Below are positions 1 through 8,933 of a DNA stretch of 64,000 nt, one piece after another. A program made the translations under genes and the position numbers. The notes under the pieces are model-generated. The model searched no databases and had not been told where the DNA came from. It worked only from the letters and a program-made list of their open reading frames with translations. Where the stretch lies: positions 1,922,001 through 1,986,000 of the forward strand of contig JAJEJU010000024.1 of NCBI GenBank assembly GCA_021390615.1, given 5' to 3'. The stretch's first letter is position 1, and every line of letters begins with the position of its first letter. Origin of the DNA: Rhodanobacteraceae bacterium ZG21-1. Its GTDB lineage: Bacteria; Pseudomonadota; Gammaproteobacteria; Xanthomonadales; Rhodanobacteraceae.

Positions 1-1
1 C

Positions 2-1213
2 ATCGCGGTCGGCCGGCGCGTGCAGAGACTTTCGCGCGACAGCCAGGACCGGTTGGCCGACGCTGCGGCGATCGCCAACGAAACGCTCAACGCGGCGCCA
101 GCGGTGAAGGCCTATGCGCGCGAGGGCATCGAGAGCGGCCGCTACGGCGACGCGATCGCCCGCGCGCTGTCCACCGCGCGCCAGCGCATCGGCACCCGCG
201 CCCTGCTGACCGCGGCGGTGATCGTGCTGTTCTTCGGCGCGATCGCCCTGGTGCTGTGGGTCGGCGCGCGCGAAGTGCTGGAGAACACCCTCGATCCCGG
301 CGTGCTGGCGCAGTTCGTGATCTACGCGATCTTCGCCGGCGGCTCGGTCGCCGGATTGAGCGAGGTGTGGGGCGACGTGCTGCGCGCGGCCGGCGCGATG
401 GAGCGCATCGGCGAACTGTTCACCGAGTTGCCCGAGATCACCAGCCCGGCCCAGCCGCAGGCACTGCCGACACCGGTACGCGGCGCACTGCGCTTCGAGC
501 ACGTGGCCTTCCACTATCCCACCCGACCGGATGCGCCGGCGCTGCACGACTTCAGCCTGGAAGTGAAGCCCGGCGAGACGGTGGCCCTGGTCGGTCCCTC
601 GGGCGCCGGCAAGAGCACCGTGTTCGCGCTGCTGCTGCGCTTCTACGATCCGCAAAGCGGGCGCATCAGCCTGGATGGGGTCGACCTGCGCGCGCAGACC
701 CTGCCCAGCCTGCGCGGGGCGATCGCCCTGGTGCCGCAGGAAACGGTGATCTTCAGCGGCAGTGCCGCCGACAACATCCGCTTCGGCCGCCAAGACGCCG
801 GCGACGCCGAAGTGCGCGAAGCAGCGCGCCTGGCCGAAGCACACGAATTCATCTCGGCCCTGCAGAACGGCTACGAGGCCGAACTGGGCGAACGCGGCGC
901 ACGCCTGTCCGGCGGCCAGCGCCAGCGCATCGCGATCGCCCGCGCGATCCTGCGCGACGCCCCGCTGCTGCTGCTCGACGAGGCCACCTCGGCGCTCGAC
1001 GCGCAATCCGAGGCAGCGATCCAGCAGGCGCTGGAGCGGCTGGAAAAAGGCCGCACCACCCTGGTGATCGCGCACCGCCTCGCCACCGTGCTGCGCGCCG
1101 ATCGCATCGTGGTGATGGACGGCGGCCGCATCGTGGCGCAGGGCACGCATGAGAGCCTGCTGGCCGAAGGCGGCCTGTACGCGAAGCTGGCGCGGCTGCA
1201 GTTCGCGGCCTGA
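2..1213 (+). CDS. ABC transporter, fused membrane and ATPase domains (5' end cut by window)
   Basis: This is the C-terminal part of an MsbA/ABCB-type half-transporter, an inner-membrane exporter in which one chain carries a six-helix membrane domain and an ATPase domain. The reading frame is open to the first base, and the GTG at 20 is an internal codon because the residues before it already match the family, so the gene begins upstream. Counted from that GTG, two membrane helices remain near residues 58-110. The ATPase follows with Walker [10 protein letters not shown] near 192, signature LSGGQRQR near 296 and Walker [13 protein letters not shown] near 316. The H-loop histidine is in VIAHRLAT. 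The substrate cannot be read from the sequence; a lipid or drug is usual for the family. Confidence 0.93.
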   Translation: MAVGRRVQRLSRDSQDRLADAAAIANETLNAAPAVKAYAREGIESGRYGDAIARALSTARQRIGTRALLTAAVIVLFFGAIALVLWVGAREVLENTLDPGVLAQFVIYAIFAGGSVAGLSEVWGDVLRAAGAMERIGELFTELPEITSPAQPQALPTPVRGALRFEHVAFHYPTRPDAPALHDFSLEVKPGETVALVGPSGAGKSTVFALLLRFYDPQSGRISLDGVDLRAQTLPSLRGAIALVPQETVIFSGSAADNIRFGRQDAGDAEVREAARLAEAHEFISALQNGYEAELGERGARLSGGQRQRIAIARAILRDAPLLLLDEATSALDAQSEAAIQQALERLEKGRTTLVIAHRLATVLRADRIVVMDGGRIVAQGTHESLLAEGGLYAKLARLQFAA

Positions 1214-1284
1214 GTGGCTTCGACCACCGTTCGATCGCGGCAAGCCATCGCCCGCCTTCCGGTCAGGCTTGCTGAGGCGATCGG

Positions 1285-2439
1285 CTAGTCGGATGCGGTA
1301 GCAACAAACATCACCTGGTTCGCCTCGAAACGCGTGGCGACCAGGGTATGGCCGTCTGGCAGAAAGCTCAGTTCGCGCGGGAAGCCAGGCGCAGAAATCG
1401 AGAGGCGCTGCATGGCCGCCGCACCGTCCAGGCCGCCCTGCAGGCCTACGAGCTGGCCGGCATCGGCGCTGCCGAAACGGTTCGACAGCGTGAGCCAGAC
1501 CTGCTTGCCGTCGGGACGTACGGCCACGCCGACCGGGCTGGCGCCCATCGGGAAGCGCGCGAGATCGACCCGCTCGCTGCCGCCCAGCCAGTCCTTGATG
1601 CGGAAGCGCAACAGGGCGCCGTCGCCGCGTGCAGTCACCCACAGCAGCTCGCCCGAGGGCGACACCGCCACGCGCACCGGATTGCAGCCGGCCGGCAGCG
1701 CCGCGGCGATGGCGTGTGCGGGATCGGCCATCGCCTTGTCCACGTCGAGCCGGAACAGCAGCCCCGGTGGATGCTTCTGCTCTTCGCGCGTTTCCGGCTG
1801 GCAAGTCGCCGGCAATTTCAGGCCAGCCGCCGCGACCTGGCTGGTGCCGAACAGCCAGCGGCCGTCAGGCGAAAGCGCCAAGCCGACCGGGCCGATGCCC
1901 ACCGGAATGCGCGCCGGCGGCGTCTTGCCGCTGTAGCCCTCCGCACGCGCCTTGGCCAGATCGAACACGCTGAGCCGTTGCGCGTCCTCGTCGCTGACGA
2001 ACAGCAGGCTGTCGTCCCGATTGAACAGCGCATACACCGCGCCCGCGCCACTGCCGCTGCGCAGCAGGCCCAGCGCAGCGGTCGCCTCGCCGCGCTCGAG
2101 GGCAGCGACATCCAGCAGCGCCGTGCCTTCGCCTCCGGTCACCGCCAGCAGGCGGCCATCGTGCGAAAGCGCCTCGCCGAATCCCTCGCCGGCCAACCCG
2201 ACCACATGCGCCAGCGTGAAACTGCCGCCCTGGTTGTGCAGCACCGCGACCGCACCGCGCCCCTTGCCCACTTCGAGCGAGACGAACACCCAGCAGCCAT
2301 CGCTCGTCGGCGCGGCGGCGAACGGATGTCCCGGCACGGCCACGTTGGTGGCGGCCGCTGGCGCGGCACAGAGCACGGTCGACGCATGCGCGCCGAAGCT
2401 CAGGGCGAGCAGTAGAAAACCTAGACAAGCTCGTTTCAA
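1285..2439 (-). CDS. Secreted YncE/YVTN-like beta-propeller protein
   Basis: Repeated units such as LALSPDGRWLFGTSQ, VAVSPSGELLWVT and VAVRPDGKQVWLT are typical of seven-bladed propellers of the YncE/YVTN group, which act in the periplasm as binding scaffolds. A Sec signal peptide with the hydrophobic core LGFLLLALSF ends near AHAS. An ATG exists at 2469, but its only purine-rich stretch touches the start codon. The TTG at 2439 has AGGGAG eight bases upstream and gives a normal M-K-R-A-C-L signal start, so I prefer it. No catalytic residues are recognised and the ligand is unknown. It faces the ABC transporter gene tail to tail. Confidence 0.75.
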   Translation of the reverse strand: MKRACLGFLLLALSFGAHASTVLCAAPAAATNVAVPGHPFAAAPTSDGCWVFVSLEVGKGRGAVAVLHNQGGSFTLAHVVGLAGEGFGEALSHDGRLLAVTGGEGTALLDVAALERGEATAALGLLRSGSGAGAVYALFNRDDSLLFVSDEDAQRLSVFDLAKARAEGYSGKTPPARIPVGIGPVGLALSPDGRWLFGTSQVAAAGLKLPATCQPETREEQKHPPGLLFRLDVDKAMADPAHAIAAALPAGCNPVRVAVSPSGELLWVTARGDGALLRFRIKDWLGGSERVDLARFPMGASPVGVAVRPDGKQVWLTLSNRFGSADAGQLVGLQGGLDGAAAMQRLSISAPGFPRELSFLPDGHTLVATRFEANQVMFVATASD

Positions 2440-2516
2440 AACAGCAGCTCCCTGCAGATTGGGTTTCATCCTCGATGTTGCGACCGCGCCTGCACAAGGC
2501 CGCGCACGTGAACGCG

Positions 2517-3257
2517 CTAAGCCGCGCCGATGGCCGCCAGCGCCGCCACCAGCTCGCGCACTTGCGCCTCGTCGCTGCGCAGTTCGCCGCCGTCCATGCC
2601 CAGGCCTGGCCCACGATGCTGCATGCCCGAGGCCAGTTCTCGTTTGGCCGAAGCGTGGAATTCGCGCGCGCCGGTGAGCCGCGCCAGCTCGGCCACGTTA
2701 TGCGCGGTGACGCCCGCGCCGGGCATCACCGCGATGCGTCCGGCCGCGCGCTCGACCAGTGCCCGCAGCAGCGATGCGCCTTCCAGTGCGCTCGAGCGCG
2801 CACCGGAACTCAGCACGCGTTCGCAACCCAGCTCGATGAGGTCGCCCAGCGCCTGCAGCGGATCGCGACTGAGATCGAAGGCACGATGAAAAGTCACGCC
2901 CAAGCGCCCGGCCGCGGCGACCAGGGCGCGGCAGCGCGGCAGGTCGACATCGCCCGCGGCGTCGAGCACGCCGAGCACCACGCCGTCGCAGCCTTGCGCC
3001 ACGCATTCCTCGATGTCGCGCAGCATCACCTCGCACTCGATGTCGCTGTAGAGGAAATCGCCGGCGCGCGGCCGGATCAACACATACAGCGGAATCTCCA
3101 GCCGTTCCCGCGCCATGCCGATCTGCGCCTGCGAAGGCGTCAGGCCGCCCAGCTCGAGCGCCGTGCACAGCTCCACTCGCGCCGCGCCACCGGCCTGTGC
3201 GGCCAGCGCCGAGGCCACCGAGTTGGCCGCCACCTCCAGTTGGAACGCGGCGCTCAT
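2517..3257 (-). CDS. cutC: CutC family protein (copper homeostasis, TIM barrel)
   Basis: A 246-residue cytoplasmic protein of the CutC family, close to the usual length. Family features are the start QLEVAANSVASALAAQAG, then RVELCTALELGGLTPS, IRPRAGDFLYS, GVVLGVLDAAGDVD, TFHRAFDL and VMPGAGVTAHNV, all at the expected spacing for a TIM barrel. CutC was linked to copper tolerance in E. coli, but its chemistry remains unsettled, so the name should be taken as family membership. The start overlaps the stop of the upstream glycosylasparaginase by four bases (ATGA), which implies translational coupling. A longer open frame runs back to 4118 but is only the antisense continuation through the neighbour. 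Confidence 0.9.
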   Translation of the reverse strand: MSAAFQLEVAANSVASALAAQAGGAARVELCTALELGGLTPSQAQIGMARERLEIPLYVLIRPRAGDFLYSDIECEVMLRDIEECVAQGCDGVVLGVLDAAGDVDLPRCRALVAAAGRLGVTFHRAFDLSRDPLQALGDLIELGCERVLSSGARSSALEGASLLRALVERAAGRIAVMPGAGVTAHNVAELARLTGAREFHASAKRELASGMQHRGPGLGMDGGELRSDEAQVRELVAALAAIGAA

Positions 3258-4351
3258 GTGCGGTAGACGCTGGACGCCGGCACCAGGCCGTCCTGGCGCT
3301 GCGCGTCGCACACCGCATAGGAAAAGCCTGACTGGATCGCCCAGGCGCCCACTTCGCCGTTGCGGTTCATCGCCAGGAAGCCGACCTGGATGTCCTTGGT
3401 CGCCGCCGGCCGACGCTTGATGATGCGCATCACCGCTTCGTGGCAGGCTTCCTGCGGGCTGCGCCCCTGCCGCATCAGCTCGACCACCAGGAAACTGCCC
3501 GCATTGCGGATCACTTCCTCGCCCACGCCGGTCGAGGTGGCCGCGCCGACCTCGCCGTCGACGTACAGCCCCGCGCCGATGATCGGACTGTCGCCGACCC
3601 GGCCGTGCAGCTTCCAGGCCATGCCGCTGGTGGTGCACGCGCCGGCCAGCCGGCCGTGCGCATCCAGCGCGAGCATGCCGATGGTGTCGTGGTTGCCGGC
3701 GCCGCCCGGGCGACCGGTGCGCCCGTAGTCGTGCACCTCGCTGTTGGCCTGCGGCTGGTAGTGCGCAGTTTTCAGCCATTCGTGCCAGGCCTGCTTCGAT
3801 TCCGGCGTGAGCAGTTCTTCCCTGGTGAAGCCCTGCTCCAGCGCGAACTGCAGCGCGCCGTCGCCGACCAGCAGCACGTGCGGCGTGCGCTCCATCACCC
3901 GCCGCGCCACCGAGATGGGATGGGCGATGTGTTCCAGCGCAGCGACCGCGCCGCAATTGCCCTCGGCATCCATGATGCTGGCGTCCAGCGTGACCTTGCC
4001 GTCGCGGTCGGGATAGCCAGCGCGGCCCACGCTGTGATTCTTGAGATCGGCCTCGGGCACCTTGACCCCGACCTCCACCGCATCCAGCGCAGCGCCGCCC
4101 TGACTCAGCACCGTCCATGCCGCACGATTGGCAGCGATGCCGAAATCCCAGGTGGAAACGACGCGCGTCGTCGCCGGCGTCGCGCCTGATCCAACCTTAG
4201 CGCCTGTGGCGGATGCGCTGCTTGCAGCGGAAGCGGCACTCGTACCGGGCGTGCTGCCTGTCCCGGCGGCGGCCATCGCCGTCTTGTCCAACAGCGCCAG
4301 CGACGAGGCGCCGAGCAGCGATGCCTTGAGGAATTTTCTACGATCGGCCAC
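3254..4351 (-). CDS. N4-(beta-N-acetylglucosaminyl)-L-asparaginase, Tat-exported
   Basis: Glycosylasparaginase of the Ntn-hydrolase superfamily, which cleaves the amide bond between N-acetylglucosamine and asparagine in glycopeptides. The self-cleavage site and nucleophile are in GNHDTIGMLAL near residues 219-229, where Thr223 becomes the new N terminus after autoproteolysis. The start MADRRKFLKASLLG is a twin-arginine signal, followed by a Ser/Ala-rich linker to about residue 60, so the mature enzyme should be periplasmic. The GTG at 4351 is preferred because GGAGA lies eight bases upstream; another GTG at 4375 would add eight residues with no ribosome site. It overlaps cutC by four bases. 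The product aspartate or aminosugar has no obvious link to CutC. Confidence 0.88.
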   Translation of the reverse strand: MADRRKFLKASLLGASSLALLDKTAMAAAGTGSTPGTSAASAASSASATGAKVGSGATPATTRVVSTWDFGIAANRAAWTVLSQGGAALDAVEVGVKVPEADLKNHSVGRAGYPDRDGKVTLDASIMDAEGNCGAVAALEHIAHPISVARRVMERTPHVLLVGDGALQFALEQGFTREELLTPESKQAWHEWLKTAHYQPQANSEVHDYGRTGRPGGAGNHDTIGMLALDAHGRLAGACTTSGMAWKLHGRVGDSPIIGAGLYVDGEVGAATSTGVGEEVIRNAGSFLVVELMRQGRSPQEACHEAVMRIIKRRPAATKDIQVGFLAMNRNGEVGAWAIQSGFSYAVCDAQRQDGLVPASSVYRT

Positions 4352-4400
4352 GCGCGATTCTCCGCAAGAGAACACAAGGCGCGCAGGATCGCATAAACGG

Positions 4401-4428
4401 AAAAGCCCCGCGCCTTGCGGCGCGGGGC
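4401..4428 (-). terminator. Rho-independent terminator of the cold-shock gene
   Basis: A perfect 10-bp GC stem (GCCCCGCGCC / GGCGCGGGGC) around a four-base loop at 4405-4428 is followed on the minus strand by TTTT (4401-4404 read as AAAA on plus). It sits 45 bases after the cold-shock stop and before the glycosylasparaginase start, so the two genes are separate transcripts. Confidence 0.85.
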
Positions 4429-4472
4429 CTGGGTGTCACGTCACGGCCGCCGCTGACGACGGCCGGCTAACT

Positions 4473-4679
4473 TCAGGCTGCGACCTCAACCCCGGAAGCC
4501 TGGGCGCCCTTGGGGCCCTGGGTGACTTCGAACTGCACCCGCTGGCCTTCCTGCAGGCTACGGAAGCCCTTGGAGTTGATCGCCGAAAAGTGCACGAAAA
4601 CGTCCTCCCCACCGTCCTCGGGTGCGATGAAACCGAAACCCTTGGCATCGTTGAACCACTTGACCGTACCGAAACGCAT
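4473..4679 (-). CDS. Cold-shock domain protein (CspA family)
   Basis: A 68-residue single-stranded nucleic-acid-binding protein with one cold-shock domain covering its whole length. RNP1 is KGFGFIAPE near residues 13-21 and RNP2 is DVFVHFSAI near 26-34, both intact; the start GTVKWFNDA is standard. Such proteins melt RNA structure, and some paralogues respond to cold while others are constitutive; the sequence does not decide which. The gene stands alone with its own promoter and terminator. A GAGG Shine-Dalgarno element lies about eight bases before the ATG, and the leader of roughly 80 bases is shorter than that of E. coli cspA. Confidence 0.95.
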   Translation of the reverse strand: MRFGTVKWFNDAKGFGFIAPEDGGEDVFVHFSAINSKGFRSLQEGQRVQFEVTQGPKGAQASGVEVAA

Positions 4680-4769
4680 CGCGAAAACCTCGAATCATGG
4701 ACTGGATGCACCAAAGCCTGGCGCAAACCGCCATACCCCCCTCGGTCAGGCGCCCCTTGGTACAGATCA

Positions 4770-4799
4770 AGTATCAGCATGTTTGCGGGCCCAGTGCAA
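4770..4799 (-). promoter_or_regulatory. Candidate sigma-70 promoter of the cold-shock gene
   Basis: On the minus strand TTGCAC (4799-4794) is separated by 18 bases from GATACT (4775-4770), giving a predicted start near 4763 and a leader of about 84 bases before the ATG at 4679. The match is by eye; spacing and both hexamers are acceptable but not perfect. Confidence 0.5.
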
Positions 4800-4840
4800 T
4801 ACGTACAATACGACGGGGTACGCAAAGCTCGACGCCGTAC

Positions 4841-5587
4841 TCAGCTTTTCAGCATTTCGGCCAGGATGGCGGGGACCTCGGCGGTCGCCGCGGCCAGGTG
4901 AGCGAAAATTTCTTCGATGCTGATTTCTTCCTCGTCGCCGCAGCCGGCGGCGAAATTGGCCACCAGGGCCAGGCAGGCGTATTCCAGTTCCAGCTCGCGG
5001 GCCAGGCCAGCTTCCGGCATGCCGGTCATGCCGACCAGATCGCAGCCGTCACGCTTCAAGCGGGCAATTTCGGCGCGGGTTTCCAGCCGCGGTCCCTGGG
5101 TGGCGCCGTAGCAGCCGCCGTCGATCGTGGCGACCCCCGCGCGTGCGGCCGCGGCCAGCAGCTCGCGACGCAGCGACGCGGTGTACGGCTCGCTGAAGTC
5201 GATGTGCTTCACCTCGGCGCCCTCGACGTCGCAGAAGCTGGTGTAGCGTCCGTGGGTGTAGTCGATGATCTGGTCCGGCACCACGATGCGGCGCGGCCCC
5301 ATGTCGGCGCGGATGCCGCCGACGGCGTTGACTCCCACCACCCGCCGCGCGCCCAGCGCATGCAGCGCCCACAGATTGGCGCGGTAGTTGACCCGATGCG
5401 GCGGCACGCTGTGGCTCTCTCCGTGCCGGGCCAGGAAGGCCAGCCGGCGGCCGGCGAAATCGCCCAGCACCACGTCGCCCGAAGCCGGGCCGTAGGGAGT
5501 GTCCATGCGGTGCCGCTCGCTGTTCTGCAGCCCAGGGAACTGGTACAGGCCGCTGCCGCCGATCACGGCCAGGTCGATCGCGCTCAT
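4841..5587 (-). CDS. S-methyl-5'-thioinosine phosphorylase
   Basis: A 248-residue purine nucleoside phosphorylase of the MTAP/MTIP family. It splits a methylthiopurine nucleoside with phosphate to free base and 5-methylthioribose-1-phosphate. Visible motifs are AVIGGSGLYQ (phosphate loop), RHGESHSVPPHRVNYRAN, VNAVGG and VGMTGMPEAGLARE. In adenine-specific MTAPs the late base-contact site reads as an Asp-containing motif, whereas here it is LVANFAAG, with Asn. That matches the gammaproteobacterial enzymes that prefer 6-oxopurines, so methylthioinosine to hypoxanthine is the better call than methylthioadenosine. It starts 37 bases after the HPRT gene, which would use the hypoxanthine. The ATG at 5587 is chosen over an upstream in-frame codon at 5656 inside the HPRT gene. 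Confidence 0.85.
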   Translation of the reverse strand: MSAIDLAVIGGSGLYQFPGLQNSERHRMDTPYGPASGDVVLGDFAGRRLAFLARHGESHSVPPHRVNYRANLWALHALGARRVVGVNAVGGIRADMGPRRIVVPDQIIDYTHGRYTSFCDVEGAEVKHIDFSEPYTASLRRELLAAAARAGVATIDGGCYGATQGPRLETRAEIARLKRDGCDLVGMTGMPEAGLARELELEYACLALVANFAAGCGDEEEISIEEIFAHLAAATAEVPAILAEMLKS

Positions 5588-5624
5588 TGCAGTCGCATCC
5601 TTCGGAAAAATGGGAAAAGCCCGC

Positions 5625-6191
5625 TCAGGCGGCGCTGCCGTCGTCCTGCAGCGCATAGATCGCCGGCAGGTTGCGGCCTTGCTCGTAGTAGTCCATGCCG
5701 TAACCGAACACGTAGCGATCGGGCAGCTCGACGCCGTTGAAGTCGGCGGTGATGCCCTCCACCACGCGGTCGTGCCGCTTGCTGCACAGGCAGGCGACCA
5801 GCACCCGGCGCGCGCCGCGGCGCAGGCAGTCGTCGCGCACGGCCTTTAGGGTGTGCCCTTCGTCGAGGATGTCGTCGACCAGCAGCACGCAGCGGTCCTG
5901 CAGCGACACCGCCGGCTCGCGCAGCCAGTGCAGTTCGTTGCCGGTGGTGGCGCCGCGATAGCGGGTGGCGTGCACGTAGTCGAACTCGAGATCGGTGCGG
6001 ATCGCCAGCGCGAGTTGCCCGGCAAACATCAGCGCGCCGTTCATCACGGTGAGGAATACCGCGCGCTCGCCGTCCAGCGCGCGGTCGATGTCGCCGCCCA
6101 TGCGGTCGATCACCGATTCCAGCTCGGGACGATCGAACAGACGATCGGATCGGGCCAGGGCTTCGGCCAGGCTCGGGGGAGATGCGCTCAT
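5625..6191 (-). CDS. hpt: Hypoxanthine-guanine phosphoribosyltransferase
   Basis: A 188-residue type I phosphoribosyltransferase that joins hypoxanthine or guanine to PRPP to make IMP or GMP in the cytoplasm. The PRPP-binding motif VLLVDDILDEGHT is intact near residues 101-113. FLTVMNGALMFAGQL is the first phosphate loop and PDRYVFGYGMDYYEQ is the base-binding region with the aromatic residue and following acidic metal ligand. Its ATG overlaps the nagZ stop by four bases. Position between nagZ and the methylthioinosine phosphorylase suggests one leftward operon from 8884 to 4841; the enzymatic link to the phosphorylase (hypoxanthine hand-off) is inference. Confidence 0.93.
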   Translation of the reverse strand: MSASPPSLAEALARSDRLFDRPELESVIDRMGGDIDRALDGERAVFLTVMNGALMFAGQLALAIRTDLEFDYVHATRYRGATTGNELHWLREPAVSLQDRCVLLVDDILDEGHTLKAVRDDCLRRGARRVLVACLCSKRHDRVVEGITADFNGVELPDRYVFGYGMDYYEQGRNLPAIYALQDDGSAA

Positions 6192-7204
6192 GCATGAACC
6201 TCGTCGGCATCGAGTGCCGTGATGCGCGCGATGAAATGATCGCGCTGGGGATTGGAGACCAGGCTTTCCCAGGTCGAGCCGATCGTGCCGCGCAAGGCGG
6301 CAAGGCGTGCAGGGGCCAGCGGCGTGCGTCCGGCCACGGCAGCGATCGCCTCATCCACTACGTCCGGAAAGCAGGCCAGCACCAGGTCGCAGCCGGCGTC
6401 CAGGTGGCCGTGCACACGCTCGCCGACGCCGCCGGCCACGCCGGCGGCCGCCATGCTGATGTCGTCGCTGATCACCGCACCGGGAAAACCGAGCTCGCCG
6501 CGCAGGATCTCGCCGATCCACTTCGGCGAGTAGCCGGCCGGCGCCGTGTCGACCTGCGGATAGACCACGTGCGCCATCATCACCGCCTCGACCCGCGCCT
6601 CGATGCACTGGGCAAACGGAACCAGGTCGTCGCGGCGGATCTCCTCGAGCGGCCGCGGATCGATGGCCTGCGCCTTGTGCGTGTCGGCCGCGACCGAACC
6701 GTGCCCGGGGAAATGTTTGAGCACCGCAGCCATGCCGGCCAGATGCATGCCTCGCACGTAGGCCTGCGCCAGCTCGGCGGTAACCCACGGATCGGCGTGG
6801 AAGGCGCGCGCGCCGATCGCGGCATTGCCGCGGGCCAGGTCGACCACCGGTGCGAAGCTGAAATCCACCCCGATCGCGCGCAGCTCGCTGGCCATCACCC
6901 AGGCGTGTTCCTCGGTCAATCGCACGGCTTCCGCAGGGTCGCGATCGTAGACCGCACCGAGCTTGGCCAGCGCCGGCAGGCGGGTGAAGCCAGTGCGGAA
7001 GCGCTGCACCGGGCCGCCCTCCTGGTCGACCGCCACCAGCACTTCGTCGCCGGCAGCGGCGCGGATGGCCTCGATCAGCGCGGTGACCTGTTCGCGCGAA
7101 GCGAAATTGCGCGCGAACAGCAGCACGCCGCTGACGCCGGGCGCGCGCAGCCAGGCGTGCTCGTGCGCAGCCAGCTCCTGTCCGGCCAAGCCGATCATCA
7201 GCAT
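6188..7204 (-). CDS. nagZ: Beta-N-acetylhexosaminidase NagZ
   Basis: Glycoside hydrolase family 3 enzyme, 338 residues, that removes N-acetylglucosamine from anhydromuropeptides in the cytoplasm during peptidoglycan recycling. The His-Asp catalytic loop KHFPGHGSVAADTHKAQ and the nucleophile Asp in VISDDISMAA are both present, as are VDQEGGPVQRF and the early LLFARN. Length matches the single-domain NagZ family. The ATG at 7204 overlaps the upstream CYTH gene by seven bases, and an alternative ATG lies two codons later. Because NagZ products can induce AmpC beta-lactamase through AmpR, the gene matters for beta-lactam response where that circuit exists; no ampR is visible here. Confidence 0.94.
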   Translation of the reverse strand: MLMIGLAGQELAAHEHAWLRAPGVSGVLLFARNFASREQVTALIEAIRAAAGDEVLVAVDQEGGPVQRFRTGFTRLPALAKLGAVYDRDPAEAVRLTEEHAWVMASELRAIGVDFSFAPVVDLARGNAAIGARAFHADPWVTAELAQAYVRGMHLAGMAAVLKHFPGHGSVAADTHKAQAIDPRPLEEIRRDDLVPFAQCIEARVEAVMMAHVVYPQVDTAPAGYSPKWIGEILRGELGFPGAVISDDISMAAAGVAGGVGERVHGHLDAGCDLVLACFPDVVDEAIAAVAGRTPLAPARLAALRGTIGSTWESLVSNPQRDHFIARITALDADEVHA

Positions 7205-7731
7205 GACGCGCCCTCCCCGGCATCGCCGGCGGCGCGCTCTTCGGCGCTCCATGCCGCATACGGCCGCTCCACCAGGCTGGTGTTGTAGTAGCGGACCAGA
7301 CCGCTCACCTCGACGCCCAGCCAGGCCGGTCGGGGAAACGCCGCATCGACCGAAGGCAGCTCGACCTCGGCCACGATCAGGCCGGCGTTGTCGCCGAGGA
7401 ATTCGTCGATCTCGAACAAGGTGCCGTCGACGTGCACGTGATGACGCACTTTCTCCAGCGCGCCGTCGCTGAGTTCGGCCAGCATAGCCTCGGCGTCGGC
7501 CACGGGAATCGGGTAGTCGAACTCGGCGCGCTCGATGCCGACGCGTGCGGCCTTGACGTTGAGCCAGGCCTGCGCGCCCGAGACGCGCACGCGCACCGAG
7601 GCGCGCGCGCTGCCGTCGCGCAGCGCACGCGTGCCGATCAGGTAGCCCTGGGCAATGCGCTCGCTGCGTTCGATCTGTTCGCGCCAGTCATCGGCGGCAA
7701 GCAGAAATTTGCGTTCGATCTCGATGCCCAT
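7198..7731 (-). CDS. CYTH domain protein (inorganic triphosphatase-like)
   Basis: A 177-residue CYTH (CyaB-thiamine triphosphatase) protein. The signature ExExK is at the very start (E4, E6, K8 in MGIEIERKF), and the tunnel fold is supported by alternating charged strands such as SVRVRVSGAQAWLNVK and GLIVAEVELPS. Family members hydrolyse tripolyphosphate or thiamine triphosphate, and a few are class IV adenylate cyclases; the short single-domain bacterial type is usually a triphosphatase. The C-terminal tail past YNTSLVERPYA is Ala/Glu-rich and probably disordered. It lies 16 bases after the DUF3829 gene and overlaps nagZ. Confidence 0.85.
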   Translation of the reverse strand: MGIEIERKFLLAADDWREQIERSERIAQGYLIGTRALRDGSARASVRVRVSGAQAWLNVKAARVGIERAEFDYPIPVADAEAMLAELSDGALEKVRHHVHVDGTLFEIDEFLGDNAGLIVAEVELPSVDAAFPRPAWLGVEVSGLVRYYNTSLVERPYAAWSAEERAAGDAGEGASC

Positions 7732-7747
7732 GCGGATGCCGGAATAC

Positions 7748-8884
7748 TCAGCTGACGATGTCGTTGAACTGGGAAACCACCCGCTCGCGCTTCTCCTGCA
7801 GATTCTGCAGCAGCTCGCGATCGTGGCCTTGATGCAGTTCCTTGATCAGCACCTTGGCGCTGATCAGCGCATCGTCGATGGCCTGCGTGAAGTGCTCGAA
7901 GTTGTCGTTGCTGACATGCTCCTGCTGCAAGCGATCGCTCTGCCCCTGGAATTTCTTCACGCCGGCAGACAGCTGCTCGAGCCGGTCGACCTTGGCCTGC
8001 AGCTGTTTGACGTCGAGGCCGTCCAGATTGCCGTCGCGGCTCCAGCGTGCAACCAGGCCGTCCATCAGATCGTCGACGGCGTCGCTGGCCTGGTAGATCG
8101 ATACCATGAGCACTTTGCCGTCCTGTTGCAGCTGCGCAAGCTCCTTCTGGTGCTGCTCCTGATAGAGCGCATCGCGCGCTTCCTCCAGGGCCTGGCCTGC
8201 GGCGCGATAGGCCTTGTACTGCTCGACCAGCTGATGGTGCAGCGCCTTGCCCTGCTTGAAGTCGTCCAGCTTGTAGGCGCCGCTTTCGTAGTAGTGGTGA
8301 ATGCTGCTGAAAGTGACCGAGAGATCCACCACGCGCTGGCCGAAGGCGAGGCCGGCCTGGTCCATGCTCGGCAGCGACGGCGACAGCGCGGCGACCTTCT
8401 TGAGGAAGTCGAGGTACTTCTGCCGCGAAGCATCGGTCGGATCGGTGTAGGCGGCGAACGTGGTCATCATGAACATCCGCTCCAGCCCGTCCTGCTGGCC
8501 GATGGCCGAGCCCTGGCCGGTGAGCCGGCGCATGTCGAGTTCGCCGTCCTTGTCGACCGCCTTCAGATAGCCTTTCACCTTATCCGGCAGATCGTAGATG
8601 CCGGTGTCGACGAAGTTCAGGTCACCGACCGAACCGCCGGCACTGCGCGGCAGACTGATCGACAGCTTGTTGGACACGATGTCCAGCCAGGCATTCGCCT
8701 TGGTGGCAGTCGCGCCCATCTCGTCCTGGCTGGACGCGTCCTTCGGTGCGCTCGTCGCCGCGCTGCCGGCACCTGCCGGTGCATGGTCCTGCCCGTTCGG
8801 CGACGCGGCCTGCTGGCCGTTGCAGGCAGCCAGCGCCAGGGTGACGCACAACATCAAGGAGACGTTCCGTTGCTGCTTCGACAT
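7748..8884 (-). CDS. DUF3829 (YiiG-type) lipoprotein
   Basis: A 378-residue lipoprotein. The N terminus has a short basic stretch, a hydrophobic core and the lipobox LALAAC with Cys21, followed by a low-complexity Ala/Ser/Gly linker to about residue 60. The rest is rich in charged helical segments (for example EEARDALYQEQHQKELAQL and LQAKVDRLEQLSAGVKKFQ) and fits the DUF3829 family, whose function is unknown. It should sit in the outer or inner membrane facing the periplasm. It is the first gene of the leftward operon that continues into the CYTH protein and nagZ. No catalytic motif is visible. Confidence 0.8.
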   Translation of the reverse strand: MSKQQRNVSLMLCVTLALAACNGQQAASPNGQDHAPAGAGSAATSAPKDASSQDEMGATATKANAWLDIVSNKLSISLPRSAGGSVGDLNFVDTGIYDLPDKVKGYLKAVDKDGELDMRRLTGQGSAIGQQDGLERMFMMTTFAAYTDPTDASRQKYLDFLKKVAALSPSLPSMDQAGLAFGQRVVDLSVTFSSIHHYYESGAYKLDDFKQGKALHHQLVEQYKAYRAAGQALEEARDALYQEQHQKELAQLQQDGKVLMVSIYQASDAVDDLMDGLVARWSRDGNLDGLDVKQLQAKVDRLEQLSAGVKKFQGQSDRLQQEHVSNDNFEHFTQAIDDALISAKVLIKELHQGHDRELLQNLQEKRERVVSQFNDIVS

Positions 8885-8933
8885 GCTCGTATGTCCTTAT
8901 GGTCGGGTGGATCGGAAACTCGGGGAGCCGGGC

